NCBI RefSeq assembly: GCF_000307165.1
Contig: NC_018704.1
Location: forward strand, 2,356,001-2,420,000
Length of the DNA stretch: 64,000 nucleotides
DNA from: Amphibacillus xylanus NBRC 15112
GTDB taxonomy: Bacteria; Bacillota; Bacilli; Bacillales; Amphibacillaceae
Direction of reading: 5' to 3'
In this document: positions 9,082 to 17,644 of the stretch, piece after piece
Layout: each line of letters opens with the position of its first letter
How positions within the stretch are numbered: position 1 is the stretch's first letter
The notes under the pieces: generated by a model
The model's input: the letters and a program-made list of their open reading frames with translations, nothing else
Told to the model about the DNA's origin: nothing
The model's database searches: none
Program-made: the position numbers and the translations under genes

Positions 9082-10041
9082 TTACAATTGCTTAAACCAT
9101 TGGAGTGCTTGATCACCATGTCTCGGCAAAAATTCATGACCGTGTTCAGGATAAAAGGTCATTTCCTTATTTGCAGTTATTTTATTATAAGCAGCAAATT
9201 GCGTTGACGGTGGACAAATATGATCTCTTAATCCCGTCACCCATTGAACATCAGCTTTGATCCTTGGTGATAAATTTTGAATATCAATATAGCCGAGCCG
9301 ATTAAAGACTTGATCAGCTGTCTGATGAGTCGGATCAACCGCTCGGAAATAATACGATAGCTCTTCATAAGCGGAGTTATTAACATCCATTTCCCAAGCA
9401 CGCTTAAAATCAGCCAAAAACGGATGAACCGCATAAAGCTGTTTAATCCTCGGTTCAAGACTCGCACATGCAACTGCTAATGCCCCGCCTTGAGATTGAC
9501 CATACGCACCAATACGTCCTTGATCTATATGTTCCATATTCATCAAAATCCAACTTGCTTGTACCGTATCAAGATAAACATGTCGGTAATAAAGCTGGTC
9601 AGGATTGTCATCATGCAAACCACGGATAATATGACCTTTTATTGTCGGCCCATTAACCGCAACTGTATCCGTTGATAACCCTCCTTGACCACGACAATCC
9701 AAAGCAATCACCGTAATCCCTTCAGCAGCATAAGCAATTTTATCTAACCAGTCACCACTATCAACGGTATAACCATGAAACATGACAACACCCTGCCCCG
9801 TCGAAAGGTTTTCTTTTGGACGAACATATTTGGCATGAACTTTCGCCCCACCAATTCCAGTAAAATAAAGATGATAGCAATCTGCAATCTGACTCTTAAA
9901 ATCACTTTCAACTAATTGATAATCTAATGACTGTTGTTTTAATTCCTGAAGCGCTCTGTCCCAATATTGATCAAAATCAGCAGGTAAAGGGCTTTTTCCA
10001 GTATATTTGTATAATTCAGCTATTGACATATCAACATGCAT
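9082..10041 (-). CDS. Acetyl esterase, CE7 family (acetyl xylan esterase / cephalosporin-C deacetylase)
   Basis: 319 residues, the usual CE7 length. Start MHVDMSIAELYKYTGKSPLPADFD is typical. Catalytic Ser is in GQSQGGAL (around residue 187), Asp in TGLRDHICPP and His in EHGHEF; the oxyanion-hole segment is HGYTVDSGDW. CE7 enzymes are cytoplasmic and remove acetyl groups from short oligosaccharides. In this operon the natural role would be deacetylation of imported acetylated (gluco)mannan fragments. Last gene of the operon; ATG at 10041 preceded by GGAGG. Confidence 0.9.
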   Translation of the reverse strand: MHVDMSIAELYKYTGKSPLPADFDQYWDRALQELKQQSLDYQLVESDFKSQIADCYHLYFTGIGGAKVHAKYVRPKENLSTGQGVVMFHGYTVDSGDWLDKIAYAAEGITVIALDCRGQGGLSTDTVAVNGPTIKGHIIRGLHDDNPDQLYYRHVYLDTVQASWILMNMEHIDQGRIGAYGQSQGGALAVACASLEPRIKQLYAVHPFLADFKRAWEMDVNNSAYEELSYYFRAVDPTHQTADQVFNRLGYIDIQNLSPRIKADVQWVTGLRDHICPPSTQFAAYNKITANKEMTFYPEHGHEFLPRHGDQALQWFKQL

Positions 10042-10064
10042 ACATGTTCCTCCACTCTTACTCG

Positions 10065-11057
10065 TTAATTCGACAAAATCAGTTCAATTTGGTCCATTTC
10101 ATCTTTGGTAAACGTTAAATTTTGAATCGAAGCGACATTTTCAATTAACTGCTGCTTTGAACTGACACCAATCAAACTTGACGCAACACTTTTTTGTTGT
10201 AATGTCCATGCGATCGCTAATTGCGCCATTGTTTGATCTCTTTCTTTAGCAATTTGAGATAATCGTTGTACTTTTTTAATCCGATCCTGCGTTAATTGAC
10301 CCCTTGATAAAGAATCAACATTCTGCGCCATTCTAGAGTTACTAGGAATATCATTTAAGTACTTTTCAGTCAGCAAGCCTTGGTAAAGTGGTTGATAGAC
10401 AACCGCACCTTTGATTAATTTTTCTAGAACTGGAAATACATCCACCTCAGGCTGACGCAAAAACATCGAGTAGTTCAACTGGTTGCCGATAAAAGGTGTA
10501 CCTAATGCGTCAAAAAACGAATCGATCTCCTCGATTGCTTCAGCAGGAAAATTAGAAACTCCGACGTAGAGTGCCTTCCCTTGCCTGACAACTTGATCAA
10601 GCGCATATGCCGTTTCCTCAATCGGTGTCTTCGGGTCATAGCGATGGGCATAATAAATATCGACATAATCTAAACCGAGACGACGCAAACTCTGATCTAA
10701 ACTGGCAATCAAATGCTTGCGAGATAACCATTCACCGTACGGACCCGGCCACATGTCATAACCAGATTTTGTTGATATTAATAGTTCATCTCGATAACCA
10801 GCTAAGTTATCACGTAAAACTTGACCGAAAAATTCTTCCGCACTTCCATTTGGTTCACCATAATTATTCGCGAGATCGAAATGGGTAATCCCAAGATCAA
10901 ATGCTGTTAAAATCGTTTCAGTCGCTTGATCAAAACGAGACGATTCACCAAAGTTGCGATATAAACCTAAAGAAATCACCGGAACTTTAAGACCTGAATG
11001 GCCTAACCGCCGATAAATCATCTCTTGATATCTACTAGGATTCGCTAGATGTGACAA
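10065..11057 (-). CDS. Aldo/keto reductase, YghZ-like
   Basis: Frame extends from 11078, but the best start is TTG 11057, two bases past the GH113 stop, with GAGGGAG six bases upstream. The protein then begins with LANPSRYQEMIYRRLGHSGLKVP, close to the start of YghZ-type reductases. Catalytic Asp and Tyr (FDLANNYG), Lys (STKSGYDMWPG) and His (YYAHR) are present, plus the C-terminal NADPH-binding SSLIGVSSKQQL. YghZ relatives reduce glyceraldehyde-3-phosphate and other aldehydes. Why a reductase sits inside a mannan operon is not clear; it could act on a sugar aldehyde or keto-sugar. Confidence 0.85.
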   Translation of the reverse strand: MSHLANPSRYQEMIYRRLGHSGLKVPVISLGLYRNFGESSRFDQATETILTAFDLGITHFDLANNYGEPNGSAEEFFGQVLRDNLAGYRDELLISTKSGYDMWPGPYGEWLSRKHLIASLDQSLRRLGLDYVDIYYAHRYDPKTPIEETAYALDQVVRQGKALYVGVSNFPAEAIEEIDSFFDALGTPFIGNQLNYSMFLRQPEVDVFPVLEKLIKGAVVYQPLYQGLLTEKYLNDIPSNSRMAQNVDSLSRGQLTQDRIKKVQRLSQIAKERDQTMAQLAIAWTLQQKSVASSLIGVSSKQQLIENVASIQNLTFTKDEMDQIELILSN

Positions 11058-11058
11058 A

Positions 11059-12033
11059 CTATCTCCCTCGTTTCCCATTTAAATAAAACTCACGGACCAC
11101 TTGCTCAGCTTTTTTACCATAAATATCAAACCAGTTATTCGTAGCAGCCTCTTCTAGAGGGTAAAGCTTTGTTGACCAATCCCACCAAAAGAATCCAGCA
11201 AACCAAGGTACATCCCAGAAAACCTCTAGAACAGATTGATAAAAATTAGCTTGCTCGTCTTGATCAACCGGTAAATCAACATGTTCAAAATCCCAAGGCA
11301 TCGTCGCACACCCTTGCGCACTTCGACAACCAATTTCAACAAAGACGATTGGTTTATTGAACTTCTCATGTAGTTTAGCAAGCTTTTCCTTAACTGGCAA
11401 CCAGTTTTTCTTCATGACTTCCACACTTTCACCTGGTTTATCTGCAACAGGATAATAAGCACTTGTCCCAATAAAATCAACAAGATTGAACCACTCAACT
11501 CCCTCTTCCTTACCGTGGTTTGCGTTGTAAATAATCGGTCCACTATAGTGCTGACGAACTTCCTCTATTACTTTTGTCCAATCAGATACACGATGTTCCG
11601 TCGCAACCATTTCACAACCAATCGTAAACATTTCACACGCTAACTCTTCGGCTAATTCAGCATAGTGATTCAAGAAATGTCGATAAGACTGAAACCACGC
11701 TTGCCATTTATCTTCTGCTTCTTCCGGAAACCCAATCCGAGCACGCCAAATTTGATCACGTGAATTAACTACAGGTTTTAAACAGACTTTTAAACCTAAC
11801 TCTTTAGCCTGTTCAACTGCAAAAATAATATCACGATCCGTCATTGTATGATTATAATCAAATGTAATTTCAGTTGAACAATATGTTTCTTGATAAGTAA
11901 AAAAGGATAAAGCAATCCATTCACTACCTGTTTCCTTTAACTTTTTTAATGAATCAACTGCTTCTACTGTACGATAATCCCCCCGTTTACTTTCCCAACC
12001 ATAAGTCATTCCTTTAATAAAAACTTCCTGCAT
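11059..12033 (-). CDS. GH113 endo-beta-1,4-mannanase (second copy of tandem pair)
   Basis: 324 residues with the GH113 start pattern FIKGMTYGWESKRGDYRT and a (beta/alpha)8 barrel. The probable acid/base Glu is in MFTIGCEMVATEHR (about residue 150) and the nucleophile in PIVFVEIGCRS (about 230), as in Alicyclobacillus ManA. No signal peptide, so it should cut imported manno-oligosaccharides in the cytoplasm. It is a clear but diverged paralog of the gene just upstream in the operon. Start ATG with GAGGGA upstream. Confidence 0.88.
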   Translation of the reverse strand: MQEVFIKGMTYGWESKRGDYRTVEAVDSLKKLKETGSEWIALSFFTYQETYCSTEITFDYNHTMTDRDIIFAVEQAKELGLKVCLKPVVNSRDQIWRARIGFPEEAEDKWQAWFQSYRHFLNHYAELAEELACEMFTIGCEMVATEHRVSDWTKVIEEVRQHYSGPIIYNANHGKEEGVEWFNLVDFIGTSAYYPVADKPGESVEVMKKNWLPVKEKLAKLHEKFNKPIVFVEIGCRSAQGCATMPWDFEHVDLPVDQDEQANFYQSVLEVFWDVPWFAGFFWWDWSTKLYPLEEAATNNWFDIYGKKAEQVVREFYLNGKRGR

Positions 12034-12057
12034 CGATAAATCCCTCTTTCACCTATA

Positions 12058-12987
12058 TTAACGTGATTGGTAATAAGCTTTAATAACCCGCTCCGCCGGC
12101 TTACCAAATACCCCGTAATCATCATTTTTAGTTGCATCTTTCTCGTCGTATAAATAGGTCTGCCAGTCCCATAAACCAAAACCACCAACCCACGATCTCG
12201 ACGCTGTCTTTTCAAACATGACTTGGTAATAATCTGCTTGCTCTTGTAAATTAATCGCACCTTCTAAATCCCATTTATTCGGTAGTAAAGCAGAGCCAGA
12301 GCGACTTGGACAACCTGCCTCGACAAAGAAAAACGGTTTATCATATTGTTTTACGACCGCTTCAATCCGATCTAATTGTCGATCCCAATCATTTATCGGG
12401 TAATACCCACTAGATGAAATGACATCAAGTGCATCCCAAAACTTCACATTATCCTCTTGATACTTATCCGTATTATAAGTCACAAGACCTCGATAATCTT
12501 TACGCACTTCTGCGATGAGTTCACGCCATTTATCTTCTCTTCTTTCCGCTTGTACCATCTCACAACCAACGACAAACATTTCACAGTTCGTTTTTTCGGC
12601 AATTTTCGCATAATGTTTCTGATAATTAATATAACTTTCAAACCATTCATCCCACGTTGGTTCACCCGGAATATCCATATCAAAGAAATTAATATGAGCT
12701 CGCCACGTACCATTACGGCAATTTACTGTTGGCTTTAAAATTACTTTCAAACCTAAGGATTTCGCATAATCAATCAGCTCAATCAGTTCGTCATCATCAA
12801 CCATGTGCGAGCCCTGAAAATCAACTTCAGTCGAGTGAGCCGTATCCTGCAACGCCGCTAAAGCAACAATTACATATTCACTCGCCGTTCTTTCTTGCAT
12901 TAAGCGTAAACTCTCTTTCGCTCGCTCAGTTTTAAAGTAGCCTTTTTGGCTATCCCAACCAAATGTAAAACCCTTAATAAATTCCAT
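12058..12987 (-). CDS. GH113 endo-beta-1,4-mannanase (first copy of tandem pair)
   Basis: About 309 residues, starting MEFIKGFTFGWDSQKGYFKTERAKESL. GTG and ATG are adjacent; ATG 12987 has the better spacing from AGGGGG. GH113 motifs are MFVVGCEMVQAERR (acid/base Glu) and PFFFVEAGCPSRSG (nucleophile Glu). Cytoplasmic by lack of signal. The pair may differ in preferred chain length or in mannan versus glucomannan linkages; this cannot be told from sequence. Confidence 0.88.
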   Translation of the reverse strand: MEFIKGFTFGWDSQKGYFKTERAKESLRLMQERTASEYVIVALAALQDTAHSTEVDFQGSHMVDDDELIELIDYAKSLGLKVILKPTVNCRNGTWRAHINFFDMDIPGEPTWDEWFESYINYQKHYAKIAEKTNCEMFVVGCEMVQAERREDKWRELIAEVRKDYRGLVTYNTDKYQEDNVKFWDALDVISSSGYYPINDWDRQLDRIEAVVKQYDKPFFFVEAGCPSRSGSALLPNKWDLEGAINLQEQADYYQVMFEKTASRSWVGGFGLWDWQTYLYDEKDATKNDDYGVFGKPAERVIKAYYQSR

Positions 12988-13062
12988 CACAATCCCCCTA
13001 AAAACTCTTTATATTAATAAAGCTAGGAAAGTTTTTTTAACCTTTCCTAGCCGTTTATTTTT

Positions 13063-14088
13063 TTACATTTTTCCGATTTCATTATCTCCAGGTACAGCTT
13101 CATGAGTCGCTTTTGTATACTCAACAATTTCATCAACTGTCGTGTACGCTAAACCAACTCTTGTATCAGCAGAGCCGTAATAGATCGCAATCTTTCCTGT
13201 TTCCGCATCATGCAATGTCGCACATGGGAAAATGACATTATCTACAAAACCTGTTGTTTCATAACTTTCTTCAGGTGTTAAGACAAAGTTTTTCGAACGG
13301 TATTTGACCTTCGAAGGCTCATCAATATCTAAAATAGCCACACCCATACTGTAAACAAGACCATTACACGTACCTGTTACGCCATGGTAGAAAACTAACC
13401 AACCTTCACTCGTTTCAATCGGTGCAGGGCCGCCACCAATTTTAACGTTTTGCCACCAACCTTCAGCACCTTCACCAGTCATGACATGTCGATGCTTGCC
13501 CCAGTAAACAAGATCCGGACTTTCACTTAAGAAAATGTCACCAAACGGCGTATGCCCGCTATCACTTGGTCTGGACAGCATCACATAATTTCCATTGATC
13601 TTACGTGGGAATAATACACCATTACGGTTAAATGGTAAAAACGGATTCTCTAAACGAGTAAATGTTTTAAAATCTTTCGTTTCTGCTAAACCAATTGCAG
13701 CACCATAGAAATCTGTACACCAAATAATATAGTAAGTGTCTTCAACCTTTAGCAAACGAGGGTCATAAGCGTAATTCGGCTGGAATGGTTCGCCAGCTTC
13801 ATTAACAAATTCAATTCGCTCTTCTTCGATCGTCCAATCTAAAGCATTATCACTATAACCTAAATGCAAGTGTGGTCGACCATTTGTTGTTTCTGCACGA
13901 AAGACACCAATGAATTTTCCTTCATACGGGATTACCGCACTGTTGAAAATTCGAGAAATATCTTTGGCAGGATTACGATCAATTACTGGATTTTGACTAT
14001 GACGCCATACTGGCCCATGATAACCCTCAGGCTTATCTTCCCAAGGAATATTCGATAAATTATCTGCAATAATTTTTATTTTTGACAT
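13063..14088 (-). CDS. GH130 beta-1,4-manno-oligosaccharide phosphorylase (GH130_2-like)
   Basis: 341 residues, a five-bladed beta-propeller family. Motifs include NPVIDRNPAKDISRIFNSAVI, NYAYDPRLLKVEDTYYIIWCTDF with the catalytic Asp, RNGVLFPRKI, GGGPAPIETSEGWLVFYHG and the C-terminal YYGSADTRVGLA. Members release mannose-1-phosphate from manno-oligosaccharides using phosphate, saving ATP. Length and NAAV/SAVI pattern fit subfamily 2 rather than the mannosyl-glucose enzyme, which is encoded at 21212. Lies downstream of the permease genes in the same operon; AAGGGA ribosome site upstream. Confidence 0.88.
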   Translation of the reverse strand: MSKIKIIADNLSNIPWEDKPEGYHGPVWRHSQNPVIDRNPAKDISRIFNSAVIPYEGKFIGVFRAETTNGRPHLHLGYSDNALDWTIEEERIEFVNEAGEPFQPNYAYDPRLLKVEDTYYIIWCTDFYGAAIGLAETKDFKTFTRLENPFLPFNRNGVLFPRKINGNYVMLSRPSDSGHTPFGDIFLSESPDLVYWGKHRHVMTGEGAEGWWQNVKIGGGPAPIETSEGWLVFYHGVTGTCNGLVYSMGVAILDIDEPSKVKYRSKNFVLTPEESYETTGFVDNVIFPCATLHDAETGKIAIYYGSADTRVGLAYTTVDEIVEYTKATHEAVPGDNEIGKM

Positions 14089-14118
14089 AATAACATTACA
14101 TCCCTTCTAAAAACATTT

Positions 14119-14949
14119 TTATTTTACTGAACCACTTGTTAAACCATTGTAAATATATTTTTGTAAGAAAATAAATGCGATTAGCGTTGGGATAATCGCT
14201 ATCATAACGCCCGCTGTAATAACTTCCCACTGCGCTCCAAATGGTCCTTGGAATTTAAATAGGGCTGTTGAAATAACCTGCAAGCTTGATTTTGGCATAT
14301 AAAGAAACGGCGTATAGAAATCATTATAGATGTTGACACCTTTAATGATAAAAACAGTCACGACCGCCGGCTTTAATAACGGGAGAATAATCTTACGATA
14401 AATCGTAAAATAAGATGCTCCGTCAAGCATTGCTGACTCATCTAACGATACAGAAATTGAGTCCATAAATTGCAGGAAAATATATACCGCGATAATATCT
14501 GTCCCTAAGTAAAGGATAACCGCCGCCCAAATTGTGTTAAATAAACCTAATGTATGAACGATTTGAAACGTCGCAACTTGTGTTGTTACCGCCGGAATTA
14601 AAGTAGCAAGTAAAAATGCACCCAATATATATTGACTGCCTTTAAATTTAAAACGATGCAATACAAACGCAACCATCGAACCGATAATTGTTGTACCGAT
14701 GACCGAAATGATTAAGATAATGACGGTATTTTTAAAACCAGTCAACATATTTCCATCAACAAAAGCTCTCATATAGTTATCAAAATTCGTCCAATCACTC
14801 GGTGGCGTTAATGGTCCCGTTGTCGTATATTCCGTACCCGTTTTAAATGATGCAAAGAAAACAGCAACAATTGGAATAATCGCGACAAAGGCACCCAACA
14901 AGAGGGAGCCATACTTACCAACTGAAGTTAAAGTTCTTTTCAATTTCAT
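14119..14949 (-). CDS. Sugar ABC transporter permease, MalG type
   Basis: The frame opens at 14997, but ATG 14949 has GAGGGGGAG eight bases upstream and gives the normal start MKLKRTLTSVGKYGSLLLGAFVAIIP. About 276 residues and six membrane segments. The EAA loop (DESAMLDGASYFTIYRKIILPLLKPA), where the ATPase docks, is intact. The start is four bases past the end of the MalF-type gene, so the two are translationally close. No cognate ATPase gene is in the window; such importers usually share a MsmX-like ATPase encoded elsewhere. Confidence 0.92.
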   Translation of the reverse strand: MKLKRTLTSVGKYGSLLLGAFVAIIPIVAVFFASFKTGTEYTTTGPLTPPSDWTNFDNYMRAFVDGNMLTGFKNTVIILIISVIGTTIIGSMVAFVLHRFKFKGSQYILGAFLLATLIPAVTTQVATFQIVHTLGLFNTIWAAVILYLGTDIIAVYIFLQFMDSISVSLDESAMLDGASYFTIYRKIILPLLKPAVVTVFIIKGVNIYNDFYTPFLYMPKSSLQVISTALFKFQGPFGAQWEVITAGVMIAIIPTLIAFIFLQKYIYNGLTSGSVK

Positions 14950-14953
14950 GATT

Positions 14954-15832
14954 TTACTCCCCCTCACCGAAAAACTTTTTCTGAATACTAGATACAATTA
15001 CGACAATAATCAACAGAAGCACCGCCATGGCAGACCCTAATCCGATCTTACCGTACTTAAAGGCTGTATTGACAGTTTGGATCACGAAGGTCGCACTGCC
15101 ATTCGCGCCTCCAGTCATAATATATGGAATCTCAAAGGCACTTAACGCACCACTTATTGCCAAAATTAAATTTAACGAAATGATAATTCTGATGCTCGGA
15201 AAAATAATATATCTAAATTGTTGCCAACGGTTGGCACCATCCATCTCTGCAGCTTCATAGATTTCGCCAGAGATTGAAGAAATCGCTCCTAAGAAAATAA
15301 TGAAGTTAAAGCCCATGTAACGCCAAACAGATACACCCGCTAAAGAATAATTAATTACATTCGGATTTCCTAACCACTGTGTAATTAATCCCTCTAAACC
15401 AATTGCAGTTAGAACAGTATCAAGTGTTCCATCTGGTCTGAAGAAGAATAAGAACATAAAACCAATTGCTACACCATTCAATAAATAGGGGAAGAATAGA
15501 ACCCCTTTAAAGAAATTTTTGAATTTAACTTTAAACGATAATATTGTTGCAAAGTATAACGCTATCGCCAATTGAATAAATGTTGCAAAAAAGTAATACA
15601 AACTCACTTTAAAAACTCTAAAGTATTCTGGATCGGTAAAAATTGTTTTATAATTTTCAAAACCGAGAAACTCTTTTGCACTATAGCCGTTCCAATCAGT
15701 AAAACTATACCAAATCATATTAAGAACTGGTAAATAAGCGAATAACGCTAATAATCCCAATGGAACAACGAGAAAAGAAACGATGATAATTTTTTTCTGA
15801 GTTTCATAAGATAATCGAGATAACCCAAACAA
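14954..15832 (-). CDS. Sugar ABC transporter permease, MalF type
   Basis: The frame opens at a TTG at 15859, but a second TTG at 15832 has a perfect GGGAGGTG six bases upstream, so the protein probably starts LFGLSRLSYETQKK. About 292 residues with six membrane segments and the EAA docking loop EIYEAAEMDGANRWQQFRYIIFPSI. It belongs to the CUT1 family that imports oligosaccharides. Between the solute-binding protein gene and this gene lies a strong hairpin (15873-15905). Confidence 0.9.
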   Translation of the reverse strand: MFGLSRLSYETQKKIIIVSFLVVPLGLLALFAYLPVLNMIWYSFTDWNGYSAKEFLGFENYKTIFTDPEYFRVFKVSLYYFFATFIQLAIALYFATILSFKVKFKNFFKGVLFFPYLLNGVAIGFMFLFFFRPDGTLDTVLTAIGLEGLITQWLGNPNVINYSLAGVSVWRYMGFNFIIFLGAISSISGEIYEAAEMDGANRWQQFRYIIFPSIRIIISLNLILAISGALSAFEIPYIMTGGANGSATFVIQTVNTAFKYGKIGLGSAMAVLLLIIVVIVSSIQKKFFGEGE

Positions 15833-15872
15833 GCGCCGCACCTCCCTGTATTTCTGCAAATCCTAAAGTAAT

Positions 15873-15905
15873 TTGAGGAAAGCACGTTAAGTGTGCTCTC
15901 CTCAA
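15873..15905 (-). terminator. Intra-operon hairpin between binding protein and permease genes
   Basis: TTGAGGAAAGCAC (15873-15885) pairs with GTGCTCTCCTCAA (15893-15905), about 12 of 13 positions matching, with a short loop. No T-run follows on the minus strand. Such hairpins after binding-protein genes usually stabilise the upstream mRNA or allow partial read-through, giving more binding protein than permease. Confidence 0.7.
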
Positions 15906-15924
15906 GTCTATTTCTTATAAAAAA

Positions 15925-17304
15925 TTATTCAACAATTTTGTTGTACGCTTCTTCCCAAGCGTCGTTCCATCGATTCATAACATCATCAAATGACATGTCA
16001 CGGTTTCCAATTGCAGCTTCAATTAGAATTTGTTTCTCATCTTCCAACCAAAGACCAACTTCAGACTCTTTATCAATTTCGTCTAATAAGCCTAACTTGT
16101 CTTCTGGTGATGGTGTTAACATGACAAACTCTGCACCAGCTTCTTCAGCTTCTGCTAATGCATCTGGACGAGGTACATCTACTGAAGCACTGATACCACC
16201 AGCTTGCTCAACAGAATAACCTGACTTGTGGATGAAGTAATCAACCCACGCAAAAGCAGCATCTTTGTTATCACTAAATTTACTTACTGAGATATTCATG
16301 TCAGCACCCATTGAGAACAGTGTACGTTCTGCATCTGATGGGAATGCCATAATCGCAATATCATCACCATTTGGTCCAGCATCTTGGATTTGCTCTAAAG
16401 CCCATGAACCTAAGACCATTGTTGCAATTTCACCATTGTTCATCATCACTTTCGATGACTCCCAATCCGTCGTTAATGGATCTGCTTCAATTAAACCTCG
16501 CTTAGCTACTTCATACATTAATTTGTAGTGCTCATAATGTGGATCTCCAGCGTCAAATGGACGTGGGTCATCTAAAATATCAACGTTGTAATAGTCTTCG
16601 CTACCCGCCGTTGACGTTACAGCACCTTCCCACTGCGCTAATGGCCATGCATCAGCATAGTTTGTATACAACGGAATAGCATCCGTATTATCTTTAACTA
16701 ATTGTAAAGCTGCAAGGAATTCTTCTTGTGTTGTAGGTAATTCCTCAACACCCGCTTCTTCAAAAACAGCTTTGTTATAAATAACACCTGTATAAGTTAA
16801 AGCAATTGGAATACCGTAGACAGTACCGTTCACCGCACGCTCTTCTACACCTAAATATCTATTATTCATCTCTTCAATAGGCCCAAATGGCTCGAAAAAG
16901 TTCGGAATATCTTGGATTGGTACTTGGATCGGCAAGTACTGAACATCACCAAAGTCTTCAGTATTAATACGCGGCATAATTTCACCACCATAATCAGCCA
17001 ACGCTTCAAATTCAACAGTTACATTAGGATACATAGCCTCGAATTCTGCTTTGTAGTCTTGATAAACACTATCTACAATATCTGTACGGTGTGTAATAAC
17101 AACTAGATCTCCCTCTATCTCTTCTGGATCTAATTCTTTCCACTGCTCGTAAGGAAGAAGATCACTATCTGTTGTCTCATCAGTCTTTCCTTCTGTTCCG
17201 TTTGAATCATCTGTATCAGCCGATGAATCATCATTTGAGCCACAAGCTGCTAAAAATAAAACCATCAGAACACTAAGTAATAAAGTAATCAGTTTTTTAT
17301 TCAT
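15925..17304 (-). CDS. Sugar ABC transporter solute-binding lipoprotein
   Basis: About 459 residues. Start at MNKKLITLLL (17304) gives a canonical lipoprotein signal with lipobox LAAC near residue 20, followed by an acidic, Ser/Asp-rich linker. The rest is a CUT1-type extracellular binding protein (family 1): YLPIQVPIQDIPN, VNGTVYGIPIALTYTGVIYNKAVFEEAG, MMNNGEIATMVLGSWA. It should capture manno-oligosaccharides outside the membrane and hand them to the two permeases. First gene of the long operon reaching to the CE7 gene. Confidence 0.9.
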   Translation of the reverse strand: MNKKLITLLLSVLMVLFLAACGSNDDSSADTDDSNGTEGKTDETTDSDLLPYEQWKELDPEEIEGDLVVITHRTDIVDSVYQDYKAEFEAMYPNVTVEFEALADYGGEIMPRINTEDFGDVQYLPIQVPIQDIPNFFEPFGPIEEMNNRYLGVEERAVNGTVYGIPIALTYTGVIYNKAVFEEAGVEELPTTQEEFLAALQLVKDNTDAIPLYTNYADAWPLAQWEGAVTSTAGSEDYYNVDILDDPRPFDAGDPHYEHYKLMYEVAKRGLIEADPLTTDWESSKVMMNNGEIATMVLGSWALEQIQDAGPNGDDIAIMAFPSDAERTLFSMGADMNISVSKFSDNKDAAFAWVDYFIHKSGYSVEQAGGISASVDVPRPDALAEAEEAGAEFVMLTPSPEDKLGLLDEIDKESEVGLWLEDEKQILIEAAIGNRDMSFDDVMNRWNDAWEEAYNKIVE

Positions 17305-17343
17305 TTCCTTAACACCCATCCTTTTTTATTTTTTAGCTTAATA

Positions 17344-17399
17344 TTAGGTTATCGCTAAGCTAATAAGTCCATTTTATAGTGAAAACGGTTACTAGTCAA
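17344..17399 (-). promoter_or_regulatory. Promoter of the mannan ABC operon with cre site and LacI-type operator
   Basis: On the minus strand: -35 TTGACT (17394-17399), 17-bp spacer, -10 TAAAAT (17371-17376). A cre-like TGAAAACGGTTACT (17380-17393) fills the spacer. Downstream of the -10 lies TTAGGTTATCGCTAAGCTAA (17344-17363, plus-strand reading), matching the other operators of the locus. This predicts joint control by CcpA and the locus LacI regulator. No gene in 17320-17600. Confidence 0.75.
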
Positions 17400-17644
17400 C
17401 AGTTTATTTAAACTTTTTTTATTATTATCACTTATCACTTATCCAAAACCTGTCTAATCCCACCTTTATCAAGCGTTAAATACATTAAAAAAGTTCATAT
17501 TCAATTAGTCACAATCATTAGTATTGCATAAACATATTTCCGAAATGTCAAGTGGTTATTCGAAATATTTCTAAAAACAGAAAAAACTCCTTATAATTAG
17601 GTTTGGTAGCTCTGTCCAAATCCCAAAAAATAAGGAGCAATCAC

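Noticed and set aside
12006-12260. 84-codon frame overlapping the two GH113 genes
   Set aside because: It overlaps the well-supported GH113 frames on the same strand and has no family features.
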